Below are positions 1 through 11,475 of a stretch of DNA of 64,000 bases, in pieces (the stretch's first letter is position 1; each line of letters opens with the position of its first letter). Origin of the DNA: Zygnema cylindricum (taxonomy: Eukaryota > Streptophyta > Zygnematophyceae > Zygnematales > Zygnemataceae); the NCBI GenBank assembly GCA_037447655.1, contig JBBHKE010003401.1, positions 142,219 to 206,218 on the forward strand. The letters are read 5' to 3'. Below the pieces are notes generated by a model, which worked only from the letters and a program-made list of their open reading frames with translations, made no database searches and was not told where the DNA came from. A program made the position numbers and the translations under genes.

Positions 1-1050
1 GATTTACCTGTTAAGAATGTGAATGGTCAAGTTGTTGTAAGAAATGTGAATTTGAACAATACTTTGTGTTTTCCTGATGGAGTTGTAAACCTTGTTAGTG
101 TTCCTCAGATACAAAGAAATGGTGGTAAAGTAGCCTCATTTAAAAATGGAAGAATAGTTTTCCAAGATAGAGAAGGAAATCAATTTGGAGAAGGTTATGT
201 AACTGATTGTTAACAAAGTAAGTTAAAATGGATTAGACCACAGAAAGATCAGAGTTCAGTAATTTCAGTCAATGTTGTAATTTTTGAAATAGGAGATCTA
301 AGTTTATGGCATCATAGACTTTGTCATACTTCTGAGTCAAATAAAAAGAATATGATGAAAAGTGAAGTAGTAAGAGGATTAGAGTGTGTATCCGGAGAGA
401 AAGTTCAAGGTTGTAATGGTTATAGCAAAGGAAAACAGATTAGAAAATCTCATCCTGTCAAAGATGTGAAGTATAGAGCTGGTGCTCCCCTTGAGCTTGT
501 TCATGTAGACTTATGTAGAGACGTCAAAACCAGTAAGCCTAGGAGTTTATGAGTATATCTTTGTAATTGTGGATGATTATAGTCGAAAAAGTTGGGTATA
601 TTTGTTGAAATATAAGTTACAAACGTTATATAAGTTTCAAGAATTTGTTGTAATGGCTAAGAGAGAAACAGATAGAAAGTTAAAAGCAGTTAGATCAGAT
701 AATGGAAGAGAATTTGTTGCTTTTAATTTTTTTTGTCAAAAATGAGGGATTTAGCAGCAATTTACAGTTGCGTACTCACTTGAGTCTAATAGAATTGCTG
801 AGAGGAAGAATAGGACACTTTAAGAGATGGTTAGAGCTATGATACATAGCACTAAACATAGTGTGAGGTTTTGGGGAGAAGTTGTTCTTACAACAAATTA
901 CATTTGTAACAGAAGACTAACTTTGGTTTCTGTGATAAGACGCCCGAAGAATTGTGGAGTGGTAAGATTCCATTTGTTCGACATTTGGGGATTTGGGGAT
1001 GCCGAGCCAGTGTCTACATCGAGAAAAGATATCGAGCGGGAAAATTAAGT
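1..1050 (+). pseudogene. Copia protease tail and integrase, decayed
   Basis: Positions 19-213 read as the protease-to-integrase linker (FPDGVVNLVSVPQI resembles the family's VLYVPxLxxNLLSV stretch). Positions 300-552 hold the integrase N-terminal zinc-binding region (WHHRLCHTS, then a Cys whose usual Cys partner is replaced in CNGYSKGKQ) and the start of the catalytic core (LVHVDLCRDV). The core continues in another frame around 555-720 (IVDDYSRKSWVY, SDNGREF) and 780-1050 (ESNRIAERKNRTL). Stops and frameshifts near 552, 740, 825 and 1048 break it. Family membership is clear from these motifs; activity is excluded. Confidence 0.85.
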
Positions 1051-1209
1051 CCAAGATCTTAGACAGGTATTTTTGTTGGATATAGTCCAAATTCAAGTCA
1101 ATACAGGATTTTCAATCCCGTTCCTCGAACGGTTGTCGAATCGAGGAATGTGGAGTTTCACGAAGATTTGGCGAAAGCAATGGAGTTCACAAAAGATAAG
1201 GAATAAAGT

Positions 1210-1626
1210 TTGGATTTTGAGGAAGAGAGCAATTTGGAGGAGTTCAAAATTAATGACGAGAATGATGAAGAGGAGGATGAAGAAATTATATTGAAAAAGA
1301 AGAAATCTATCAAAATTGGTAAGAGATCTGAATATTCCCAATGTGATTCTGAAAGCTTAAAAAGTGAGAATAGAAGTCAAAGTTCTAAATCTAGTGAGAG
1401 ATCCCTTAGGCGACAAAGAAGTGAATGTAGTTTGCCATCTATAAGTGAGAAGGGTGAGAGAGATGATGTTGTTGAAGAAGAAGATGTTGTTAGGAGAAGT
1501 AATCGAGCGAATAAAAGAAAGGCTCTTGAGAGATTAACTCTTCATATGAATGCTAAGGATAAGGCGGTTAATTTTATCTCAGATGCTAGGTTAAATGAGT
1601 TTCTTTTACAGGAATTTACTGAGTGA
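1210..1626 (+). pseudogene. Copia integrase-RT linker, acidic/basic low-complexity segment
   Basis: This 138-codon open stretch is rich in Glu, Asp, Lys and Ser: an acidic run (DENDEEEDEEIILKKKK), Ser/Arg repeats, then RRSNRANKRKALERL. It lies between the integrase and reverse transcriptase remnants, where copia polyproteins carry a poorly conserved, charged linker that usually contains an RRSxR motif. No catalytic motif is expected or seen. Its reading frame closes just as the RT frame opens, which is another frameshift in the element. Confidence 0.6.
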
Positions 1627-3166
1627 GCCTTTGAATGGGGATCCTAAGTCCTATTCAGAAACTGTAGCATCAAGTGATTGGAATGAAAAGTGGAAACCAA
1701 CTTTTGAGAAAGAACTTAAGTCTATTATTAATAATGAAACATTTGAAAAAATAGTTTTACCAGAGGGAAAGAAAGTTATTGATTGTAAATGGGTATTTAA
1801 GACTAAGACCGGTGCATCAGGTGAAATTATTAAGTATAAAACAAGATTTGTTGGTAAAGGCTTTCAACAGAAAAAATGTATAGATTATACAGAAACATAT
1901 CCACCTGTGGTTAAGTTTGATAGTTTAAGGATGATTATTGCGATTGTTGCTGCTAAGAGAAAGCATATCCACCAAATGGATGTGGAACTGCTTTTCTAAA
2001 TGGAGAATTGGAAGAAGAAGTTTATATGAAGATTCCAGAAGGAGTTTTGGGCAAACCAGGACATGTGTGGAAGTTGAAGAACTCTCTGTATGGACCTAAG
2101 CAAGCACCAAAGACTTAATATACTCGTCTTCACAAGGTACTTTTGGATTTTGGTTAAGTTCGTACATTTTCAGATTTAGGTGTTTATGTCAAAAGAGAAG
2201 GAGTTGATCAGATTATATTTAGTGTGTATGTTGATGATTTTATTATGATTTCATATATTCTTGAAATGATTCAAGAATTGAAATGTTTTCTTGGTAAATT
2301 ATTCAAAGTTACAAACTTAGGAGAAGCTAAGTACATACTTGGTATTGAGGTGATAAGAGATGAGTTTGGTTCTTTGAAACTTAGTCAGGAACAATATTTT
2401 AAGGAAGTCTTAGCTAGGTTTTTCTATGTTGAATGCTAAGCCTTTAAGTACACATTTGGATCCTAGAGTTCAGTTGAGTAAAGCAGAAAGTGAGCCAACA
2501 ATCGATGTACCTTATAGAGAAGCAGTTGTTTGTTTGATGTATCTTAGTGTTGGAACTAGACCAGATATTTCAGCTGTTGTTAGTATTGTGAGTAAGTATT
2601 GTCAAGCACCTAAGAAGTGTCATTGGGAGAGTGTTAAAAATATTTTTAGATATTTGATTGGAACCTTAAGTTATAGTTTAGTTTATAAGGCGGATTCAGA
2701 GTTAGATTGTTTTGGATATTGCGATTCCAATTGGGGTGGAGACTTCGACAAGAGAAAGTCAACATCCGGTTACGCTTTTGTATTATGTGGAGGTGCGATA
2801 TCGTGGAGTTCGAGACTTCAACCTACGATGGCCTTGAGTTCGAGGGAGGTCGAATATATGGCGGCTTCCCATGCTTCCAAAGCTTCAATTTGGTTAAGAG
2901 AAATGTTAAGTGAGTTGGGAATTATTTTTAAGTGAATGAAGTTGTTTTTAGATAGTATGTCTAGTATTGCGTTGGCTAAGAATCTAGTGTTTCATAAGAT
3001 GACTAAACACATTAGGATTCAGCGACATTTTGTGAGGTACGTAGTAAATGCTGGTGAGATTGAGTTGATTTTTGTACCAACGGGTGAAAAAGCAGTTGAC
3101 ATGTTAACTAAAGCTGCTATGTATGATGTCTTTGTGAAAGGAAGGCTTAAGTTAGGATTATTTTGA
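1595..3166 (+). pseudogene. Copia reverse transcriptase and RNase H, decayed
   Basis: RT starts with the typical W-(x)n-E-L-K-S-I-I-N-N block followed by CKWVFKTKTG and KTRFVGKGFQQK (to 1999). The finger/palm part at 2000-2220 is broken by stops. The catalytic YVDDF box is at about 2227. RNase H at 2426-3166 shows the expected acidic residues in order: YCDSNWGGD, LSSREVEYMA and LFLDSMSSIALAKN, then the C-terminal KHIRIQRHFVR and VPTGEKAVDMLTKA. Frame breaks at 1999, 2439 and 2935 leave no single polyprotein. Family assignment is secure; the copy is inactive. Confidence 0.9.
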
Positions 3167-3209
3167 GTTTGGTTAAGATTTAGTATAGATTCAACATTGA
3201 GAGGGGGAT

Positions 3210-3770
3210 TGTTAGGATTTACAATGGTTGAATTTTTGTTTACGTAATTTTGGTTCATAGTTAGTGTGGATGTAGATTTGGTAGTGCGTCGTTTCGCTTA
3301 TTTTGGTTTTGTTTCGTATAAGTTCTAGTACCATACGTCCAGAATTTTCGTTTCGCGCGACGTACATCTAGTTGTTTTGTTTCGTATGAGTTAAGTTTGT
3401 CGTACAGGACTTTGTCAGTTTTGTTTCTATTAGTTTCATTTTGGGTTGTACCATATTTGCGTCTAAGTACATTGTGACGCTTCTATAAATAGTGTTCTAG
3501 ATTATTTCCGTGGCTAAGTTAAAAATCCATCGTGTGAGTGTGGTATAATAAATTAGAAATAAAATTAAGTAAGATATATGTAAGAGTCAAATTAGGAATG
3601 AATCAAGAGTCAATTAAAAAAACATGAATTAAGAGAAGTGTAATGTTTAAGGATTGAGTTAATATGAGTTTATTTTATTGAGTGTTCAATTTGCCTCTAT
3701 CTTGGATTATAAGCTTCTAATGTGTTATCATGTTTGATTTAATTTAAATTTCGCTTCCGCATTGAGACAT
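3210..3770 (+). repeat. 3' LTR of the first copia element (right boundary approximate)
   Basis: It begins with TGTTAGG directly after the purine tract and is AT-rich and non-coding. The 5' LTR is outside the window, so the right end cannot be fixed by comparison. An end near 3770 is a guess from the CATTGAGACA context (TG...CA rule) and could be wrong by more than 100 bp. Confidence 0.5.
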
Positions 3771-5477
3771 TTATGTAATTGTGAGCGCATTCCGATTGAC
3801 TCTTATTCCTATCAAAGGTGACCGTAAAATCTTTGCCGAAAAAAAATACGGCTTTTTCCTGAAAGTCAACAGAGTGAAGGAGATCTTTGAGGTACATTGA
3901 CGCAGTACACTTGCGAAGTACACGTACGAGATACGAAAGACCGAATTTCCATTCAAAAATGGTCGGTTTAAAAATCTTTGACGATTTTAGAGATTTGATC
4001 GTCAACTTACGTGGATCCACTCAAATCATAAAACGTATATAAAAATTTCTTTACAGACGATACATGATGTAACCGAGGCCTCTGTAATATAGAAATTTTG
4101 CTGTACGTAATATTACATAGACCTCTTGATGCAACCATACCCTAATTTGTTGGTATGTGTTTTTTTCTTGGCGTTGTCTAGTTTGTTCAATCCTTAAGGC
4201 TTTCCAATTTCCTTTTGACCTTTGTAATCTTTTAAGTGTTTTTTATTCTTTTGTTCTTCCTTTGTACCCATATGGTTCTTCCATCGCGATTTTTGCAATA
4301 ATGTTGTTCCACTCTGGTGTCACGACACGAGATTAACCAAGGACTTTGGCAGTGTATTGATTTCAATATGGAAATTTATCATCTTAATCGAATATATATC
4401 CAGGACCAAAAATTATCGAAGGACTATACAGAAACAACACCGTGTATCCCTAATAGTGTTAATATTTTTTTCGCGACTTAGGGTGACGTTCCATCAGGTG
4501 AAAAGTGGCGTAGTTTACAGAAACCCGCGACCCTCTATACCAAATCGTACCGCCTATTTTGTTTTTATACAAAAAACAACATTATAGAAAATCTTGCCGA
4601 TACTCTCCGAAGGTCTTGGAGGTAATACTGGCCGTCGGATATTCATCTGCGAGGAGTTCGCTTTATTTTTTTCTGTAACTGTCAACCCACGTCGAGGAGG
4701 TGGGTTGGCAGATACGAAAAAAAAAATCGTGACACGCTGGACGATTAAGCTACTTGTCATGATGGAAAACCAACGATAAATCTTAAGATTTGCACAGGAC
4801 ACGCGTGTTCCAAAATACAACCGAAAATAAAAACGAAATTTCAAAACATTTTCTTGTCACGCTATTTTCGGTAACTTTTGTTCGTCACACTATTTCTCTC
4901 AAAAGACTTTCGTTATTTTCAAAAATTGAAACCCTAAAAAATGAGTTCGCGTACAGACTGGTGTCTGCAAAAAGTATAAAAGTTTTGTGGTATGATTACT
5001 TCGTACGCAGGTACATGGTACGCAAGTCAAGATTTGAAGCTAGGTTTTTCGGTGCTAAAAATTTGAAAGATATTCAATATTGGATCGTAGCTTTCGTGGC
5101 GCCAGTCAATTTAGAACACGTGGCTCACAAACTCTACGTGATAGAACATCGATTAAGAGCGTTGTTCCATTAGGCGCTTTCAGTAAACGTCAAAAAATCG
5201 TTTACTGAAGGGACCATTCCATTGTGTCGGTTCATTAACCGACACTTGTTCCGCGTGGCACATGTTGGTTGGGTCCACGCAAGATGATATTTCGATCGTG
5301 CGAATCGATATAGAATCTTACGCAGGAAGTTGATAACGCAAAATGTGTACCAAAGAATGTCGTACGTAATGTACGATGATGTACAACATGTACGGTTTGG
5401 TCATGTTACAGGGAGCAGAGTATTCTCTAAAATATTTCCATGGTTCTTTCCTAAACGCCTGTCTTTGACCTAAAACT
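3771..5477. other. Intergenic stretch without recognisable gene
   Basis: I find no convincing coding sequence. Open frames here (for example 4790-5173) have no recognisable motif. What can be seen: a relic of the ACACCGTG...TAGTGTTAAT terminal repeat at 4437-4489 (see the inverted-repeat elements), a short stem CAACCCAC/GTGGGTTG at about 4684-4708, the hairpin cluster at 5177-5280 and several GTAC-containing words near 5370-5400. Part of it may be the 5' flank of the Harbinger element that follows. Confidence 0.5.
5177..5280. repeat. Three consecutive short hairpins
   Basis: Three inverted repeats follow each other within about 100 bp. The first has an 11-bp perfect stem (TTCAGTAAACG at 5179-5189 with its complement at 5199-5209). 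The second has a 9-bp perfect stem and a 4-base loop (GTGTCGGTT 5224-5232, AACCGACAC 5237-5245). The third has a 6-bp stem (GCGTGG 5253-5258, CCACGC 5275-5280). The function is unknown; they lie about 200 bp upstream of the transposase reading frame. Confidence 0.6.
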
Positions 5478-6889
5478 TTGCAGCAGCGTCCGTATGCTTC
5501 ATTTTCTCCTAATTTCTTCAAAATGGACCAGTTGCTAGGCATACTTATCCTCCTTAATGAACACGAGGATGACAAATCCGATGAGGAAATTATCATTTTA
5601 ACCATCATGATGTTCCTTGTTCAAATGAACATCATGGCAGCTTCCCAAACCTTTGGAAATATGGTCGAGAGTTTTAGTATGTTGCTTTGCATACATAGAC
5701 GACGGAGTTCTAATGGAGAGTACTACATTCGACCTCGGAGTTTACATTTCTCCAAGACACTCCTTCATGAGTATGATAATGACAGATATAGAGAACTTTT
5801 CCGCCTTCCCAAACACCTTGTACATTATTTGGCTGAAGAAATAGGGCATCATGGAGACTGATCCTGCGCCGTGTTTTGTAAACATCCCTAATAGGAAGCT
5901 TGATGTAACCCGACAAATAGAGATGGTCCTTTACCGTCTAGCGACAGGAAATACTGCAACTTCAATAGGGGATCTTTTTGGTGTGAGTAGAGTGAGTGTC
6001 ACCCGGAAACAAACAATGTTTTGCCGGGCCGTGTGGGAAATCTTGACCCCAAGGTTGATAAAATGGCCAACGGGGAGGAGATTGAATCAGCTAGTACAAG
6101 CTTTTAGAGACTATAAGTTTCAATTTTCCAATTGCTATGGCGCCATCGACGCTACTCACATCAATATAGGGTTAGGTGCTCATATGCGTTCGTCGGATTG
6201 GTACGATAGGGAGAGGAATTACTCTACTATCTTGCAGGCCGTGGTGGCTCCGAACACCCGGATACTAGATGCTTCCGTAGGATGGGCTGGTAGTGTACAT
6301 GACTCTAGAGTCTTTAGAAATTCCGGAATAGGGAATGTTATCTTGTTTGGAGGGGGATTGCAAGGGCCGTCGGCTGATGTTGGTTTGGTAGATGTGGCAC
6401 CTTTCTTATTGCGGATGCAGGGTATCCGTTAAGTAAGCACGTGATAACACCGTACCCTGGGTCAAACTTACGGGAACCAGAAAAATCGTTCAACTATTTT
6501 CACAGTAGTAGACGTATGTGTGCGGAGAACTTAGGGGAATCAAATAAATCGTTCAGCTATTTTCACAGTAGCAGACGTATGTGTGCGGAAAGAGTGTTCG
6601 GAATTATCAAAAAAAACAATGGCCAATCATTAGTCGAAGAATAAATTTACCGAACATGGAGCGGTTAGTGGACATGATTATCACGGTATGCACTTTACAT
6701 AATTTGTTGTTGGAAGAGAACATAAGATACCTAGATGAGGATTCTCCACCGTCAACCCCCCCAAACGAGGAGGAATTGAATGTCGGTGGAGAAGAGAGGG
6801 ATGCATACTCTGATGATGAAGGGAAGGCACTACGGGATGTTTTAACTCAAGATCTTTTTGAGAGGCATGTACTTAATTTACAATTTTGA
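5478..6889 (+). pseudogene. PIF/Harbinger (HARBI1-like) transposase, frameshifted
   Basis: This is a DDE nuclease of the Harbinger superfamily, which in active elements cuts and joins DNA at 3-bp targets together with a Myb/SANT partner. The N-terminal part (ATG at 5523, helical, YRELFRLPKHL) runs to a stop at 5861. The next frame carries the helix-turn-helix-like TSIGDLFGVSRVSVTR, the first catalytic Asp in NCYGAIDATHI and the second region GSVHDSRVFRNS. After a frame change near 6410 come ADAGYPLSKHVITPYPG and the Glu of AERVFGIIK. A run of eight A at about 6608 causes one more shift before the C-terminal WPIISRRINL...TVCTLHNLLLE. A 63-bp in-frame duplication (6487 and 6550) repeats the YFHSSRRMCAE segment. 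At least three frameshifts make it a pseudogene. Its likely partner is the Myb-like gene on the minus strand. Confidence 0.9.
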
Positions 6890-6999
6890 TTGGTTGATGA
6901 AATGGTGAGTCTCTTTCTTGCCCAACTTATTTTTTCTCATGCTCGCTTACCTCCCTATTTCTATTGGATTTTGAAAACTATGTCCTTGTCTCCCTCCTT

Positions 7000-7660
7000 T
7001 TGTCTCTCTCTCTCCCCTTTGTGTCCCTCTCCCCTTTCTTTTTCTCTCTCCGTCCTTTTTTTTCCCTTTTTTCTTTCTTTCATCTTTTTTTTATCTCCTT
7101 TCCCATTTGTTCTTTTTTTCTTTTTCTTTTGTTTTCAGTTTTTTTTTTTTTTTTATTAGTTTTACCATTATTATTACTATTTTTTGTATTTTTTTTACCG
7201 TTTGTTCCCTTCTCCCCCCCCCCCCCCCCCTTTCTTCTCCCCCTTTTCTTTTGCTCTAGTTTTTTTAATTTTCCCAAATTATTTTCCCATTTCATTCTTA
7301 TTATTACTGTTGTTCTTTATTTACCAGTTTTTCAATGTATTATTCTTATTTATACTTAATTATTTTTTGAACGTAAAATCGTACATTTTTTACAAAATCA
7401 GCTACTCCCGTTTCCCTAAGACTCCCTCTTGTCTCTTTCTGTCATTCTCTCTATGTCTTCCTCCAACTCTCTATACCTCTCTCTGCCTCTCTTTGCCTCC
7501 ATACCTCTCTCTGCCTCTCTTTGCCTCTATACCTCTCTCTGCTTCTCTTTACCTCTCTTTGTCTCCTCTCTTTACCTCTCTTTGTCTCCTTTTTACTCAT
7601 CTCTCGACCTCTCGACCTCTTTTTCGTGTTGTCTCCTTGTCTCCAGTGTCGCGTTCAACC
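7000..7660 (+). repeat. Pyrimidine-rich low-complexity tract (copy A)
   Basis: About 650 bp of T/C-rich sequence with poly-T and poly-C runs (C18 near 7213-7231), then CCTCTCTTTGCCTC-like repeats from 7470 to 7620. Long open frames here (Ser/Leu/Pro/Phe-rich) come from composition and are not genes. The 3' part is shared with 12703-13280. Confidence 0.85.
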
Positions 7661-8399
7661 GAGTTTGAGCCGTCTGACGTTTTACTTACAAATGGGAATT
7701 TTGACCATGTTTTCCATGTTTCATATTTTTTTGTTTCTCTGTATTTTGTGCTTTCTGTCCCTCCAGTGACGAGGAGATATATGTTGCATTGTGAATTTGA
7801 CTCTCTACGGGTTTTTTAGGGTTATGCAATTTTAGCTTCATAACATACGAGCTTGCCAAGAACCATTCCGATGAATACTGTGGCAACAACACTTCTGTGA
7901 AGCACTTTGATAGGGATACATTTGTAGCAATGTTTGCAATGTGAGCTAGGCTGACACTTTCTATTTAAAGAATGCATAGCAAGTATACATTTTTGTGTTT
8001 CCAATACTATCAATGTAGGCCTTTCCTTTTTGTATCCATGTACTTGCACGGCGAGATTGAATTGAATTCAGAAAGTTGAAATTATGCAAAAAATATGTAT
8101 CCTCTCTCTCTTTCTCTCTTCCTCTCTTATAATGTCCGGAATTGAACATGTATTCTGATATGTCAGGTCGACCTTATTTTCTACATTTATAGATTGAACT
8201 AATGCACAAAGTTTATTTTCAGTTTTTTAGTTTTTGTTCAAAATGTATTTTCCAATGTCGTTGTTTACTTTTCGAGTGCAGAAATTTAGATAATCATGTA
8301 TTTTCTTGTTTCCAATGTCTAAAGTCAAAGTTATAGAGCTCATAATCAAAATTCATAACATCATTTTTTCATAATTAATTGTAATGTTATGTATTTTCG

Positions 8400-8860
8400 A
8401 TCCAAAGACCTCAGCACCAGTAGCAGTAACAGCTGTCTCCTCAACACCAGCAGCTGTACCGCCCAGCACCGCCCAGCAGCAGCAACTATCTGACGAGCAG
8501 CAGCAACTGTTTGCTCAGCAGCAGCAACAACTGTCTGCCGAGTAGCAGCAACTGTCTGCCCGGCAGCACCAACACCAGCAACAGTCCTGCCCAGTAGTAG
8601 CAATTGTCCGAGGAGCAGCAACAGTCTAAGCAGCAGCAGCAACTGTCTGCGCAGCAGCAGTAGCAACTGTCTGCCCAGCAGCAACTCAGCAGCAGCAAAT
8701 GTCTGCCCAGCAGCAACAACACCAATTGTGTGCCCAGCCTGTCTTCTCAGCAGCAGCAAATGTCTGCCCAGCAGCAGCAGCACCAATTGTCTGCCCAGCA
8801 GCAGCAGCACCAGTTGTCTGCCCAGCAGCAGCTGCAGCAACTGGTTGCGCTTCATTGACC
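8400..8860. repeat. CAG/CAACTG minisatellite, copy A
   Basis: Imperfect tandem copies of a roughly 21-bp unit made of CAG triplets followed by CAACTGTCTGCC. One plus frame reads Gln-rich (QQQQLSA-like) but has stops; another plus frame reads PSSSNCL-like. On the minus strand it gives Leu-rich open frames up to 183 codons. All of these are compositional and I do not call them genes. The homologous array in copy B (14025-14520) differs in number and order of units. Confidence 0.8.
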
Positions 8861-9356
8861 ACGAAGAGGAACAACGACATAACAATAAACATAGCAACAT
8901 GAACAAGAACAAATTATGTCGTATGACAAGTGTACAACAAAGTTACAATAACACATTGCAAAAATGGGTCGAAAGTCGTGTTTAATAAATTTTTTTGACA
9001 TTTCATACTCGAAATTTGTAATACAAAAAACAATGAAAAAACGCAGAAAATATAAAATTCACAAAATGTAGCCACCCTTCTCTACTATCGACGGTAATTT
9101 TCCCATTCCCTTCTATCTCAACTAAGCATATAAAGAGATCACAATGAAAGAAACCCAAAAAAAAAGGGTCAACATAACCCCCCTTTACCGCACTAATTCT
9201 ACGCTAAATTGCAATTCAGAAAAATGGTTCATAGAAATTGGAAAGTGTTGTTGATGAAAAACACATGGGAAATGAGGTGAAAGTAAGGCCAAAGATTGGA
9301 GTATTTTACCATTTTCCCTCACTAATCTACCTCACAATTTCCGGATTTAGTTGAAT

Positions 9357-9631
9357 GTGTAGCGACCACCCCCTCGCTCTGCGAGTTTGCACACGGCATC
9401 GATTAGACAGAGTCTTCCTTGTGGCGTCTTTTCCCAGTTTGCAGCGAGCATGTCCTTGAAATTGTCGATGGTGTTGTTAGTTTCCTTCACATTATTCTCA
9501 TGAATATCTATAGCAATTTGTCTAAACTCTTTAACTTCTAGCGATCGTGCAGCGGTTGCCTCCTCCTAAAAGTCTACGACGCTATCGGTTGGTTGTGTGT
9601 CGGGTGATGACTCCTCAAGACTACTTGACCC
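9357..9631 (-). pseudogene. Truncated copy of the Harbinger-associated Myb-like gene
   Basis: Read on the minus strand this matches the C-terminal region of the intact gene at 15014-15900: the same ending (GGGRYTFN and stop), the same Lys-rich helix region and the same Ser/Asp-rich spacer. It carries an in-frame stop and small indels (for example near 9568). Its 5' two thirds are missing; the homology ends at 9631 where an inverted-repeat element starts. Non-functional. Confidence 0.85.
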
Positions 9632-9864
9632 GGTCTGTAGAGTTTGCCGTACAATTACAGAAACGTATGATGGAACTTCACCCTTAAAACATCTTTTCTT
9701 AGTACACAATTGTCATATTGTGCATCTGACGGTTGCGATTGAACGGTAAGATTCTCAGCTTTCGATTGGCGGTCTCCAATTGAAAATCGAACAAGTGTGT
9801 ACGGAGAAAATATGTATTAAGTGGCCAAAAAAACATTAACACTAATAGCGATTCACGCTGTAGT
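9632..9864. mobile_element. Small inverted-repeat element (MITE-like), degenerate
   Basis: The right end carries the family's terminal sequence (AACACTAATAGCGATTCACG at 9837-9856) and the inner arm CAAGTGTGTACGGAGAAAAT. The left arm is weaker but keeps TTAAAACATCTTTTCT and TACACAATTGTCAT in inverted order. The core contains CTGACGGTTGCGATTGAACG, as in the copy at 21.2 kb. Non-coding; presumably mobilised in trans by an unidentified transposase. Confidence 0.65.
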
Positions 9865-11441
9865 ATTGGGGACCTGCCACGTCATTATACAACCCCCAAA
9901 AGGAATCATAACGGTACAAATATCTTACACGTGCATCCAGCAGATTGTTCGTACTTTTAAGCTGATGTACGAACATATCCGACAAAACCATTGGGACCGT
10001 TCGTCCTATTTATTCGAGCCGTGGCTAATTTCTAGCCTGAGGCTCGGGAAGCACCCAACCAAACTGTAGTACCGTACTGTACCTAAAGGTCCAAAATGCC
10101 ACTCCCCGAACCTTCTGTACGGCAAAGCTATGCAACTGCAGATGTTTTGCCGTATTACGTAATTTCCTTGAAACTACTCGTTTTTTTCCTTAAGGCAATT
10201 AACGTCATACAAAAGAAAATACGACTGTAACCAGTTCTGCCATTCGTCAAATCCCGAACCAGATTGGCAGAGTCTTCTGAATACCGAACCTATATTCAAA
10301 CTTCAGCAAATAAACTCTTTTGATTGGCGGAAAAATACACGTGTCTAACAGTCGAACACTGATTTAATTGGTTATCTGTGTCCACATGGTACAATCACAT
10401 GATAGCTGGCATGCCAATCCAAATGGTACAGTACTTCTGAATGTTGTCGGTATCTACGGGAAGATGCTACAAAAAAAGAAGAAGATATTGATCCTGACAA
10501 AGTACGGCAGAAGATTATATTCGTTTTGCGATCTTCTGGATTGGAACTTTTCCCAATCGCTGTAATGTCTCGAAAAATAGAATCCGTACAAGTCATAGAT
10601 TGATTTGTTTTTTTGAAAAGTGTGGGTGTCCTTATTCATTATGTACACACTATTTAAGAACTAGTGAGTTGGATGGATACTATTCTGACAAACGTATTTT
10701 TTTGTAATAATAGGACAAAAATAGGATCACTAAAAACAAACGGAGATCTGTACGAAATAGGTGCAGGGAGCGTACTGTGAACTGGCCACGTGATCATCAT
10801 AATCCGAAAAGCGAATCCCGTACTATACTTTCCTACGTGTCACAATTATATTGACGGATTTTTGCCCTTTCATGGATCGTACAGTTTTCGAAACCCTTAC
10901 CGTGCCGTACGAGCCTAAGATTTATTACGTGTCTCCAAGAGGTTGTCCTTTTCAATTTGCCGTACGTTTCCGAAGCAGTGACATCACGAACCTGTTTCTG
11001 ACAAGTGTTCCGGATTCGCTCGTACCTTTGTGCGAACGTGGCTAATTTCCAAACCTAAAGCTCAGAAAGTACGGTACGGAACCAGGTCTATAACGTCACA
11101 CTCAGCTGTACGTTCAATGTATAAATTGTTTCACTTCTCTATTCTCGAATCAAAACGTTCACTTTCCTCTCTCCCATCTTTCTATAAGTAAGCAAATTTC
11201 CTCCTTTATATGAAATTACTATTTTATGAAATTCCTCCTTTAGTCTTCTTCCTTGCTAATTACATCGTGCGCACTGAATCTTACATTGATTTTTTTTTAG
11301 TACTTTAAATTGTTTTTGTCAGTTGATTTTCTAACTTGGTGCCGTTTTTCAGTATCATTTGGTCGTTTTTTTTGGTTTTTATTTTCTGATTCGATCATAT
11401 TCCAAGAGACGATAATTATTTGCAGATCCAGATTGTTTTTT

Positions 11442-11475
<34 letters not shown>

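Larger units (their letters stand above)
1..3209 (+). mobile_element. Ty1/copia retrotransposon, internal region (5' truncated by the window edge)
   Basis: This is the 3' part of a Ty1/copia element. Its order is that of the family: end of protease, integrase, reverse transcriptase, RNase H, polypurine tract, LTR. All domains are on the plus strand but broken into many frames, so the copy is dead. The 5' LTR, gag and protease active site would lie left of the window. The purine run at about 3199-3208 just before TGTTAGG at 3210 marks the internal/LTR junction. It is a different family from the copies at 22.3 and 29.1 kb, with different LTRs and different pol sequence. Confidence 0.9.
7201..9631. 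repeat. Direct repeat copy A of a Harbinger-derived block
   Basis: This 2.4-kb segment is collinear with 12702-15329: pyrimidine tract, a conserved stretch around 7650-8160, an AT-rich stretch, the CAG minisatellite at 8400-8850 and the 3' end of the Myb-like gene at 9357-9631. Identity is high by eye (long identical stretches with scattered substitutions and indels). The homology stops at 9631, where an inverted-repeat element begins. Together with the transposase just upstream, this is most simply the body of one Harbinger element with plus-strand transposase and minus-strand Myb protein. Confidence 0.8.

Noticed and set aside
4790-5173. 127-codon open frame upstream of the transposase
   Set aside because: No motif, no similarity recognised, and composition like the surrounding non-coding DNA.
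7000-7820. Long open frames rich in Ser, Leu, Phe and Pro on the plus strand
   Set aside because: They overlap in all three frames over a pyrimidine-rich low-complexity tract and show no domain or codon signal.
8361-8912. Minus-strand Leu-rich frame of 183 codons (and similar at 13999-14544)
   Set aside because: Direct translation of the CAG minisatellite; the Leu runs come from CTG triplets and the frame is not conserved between copies.
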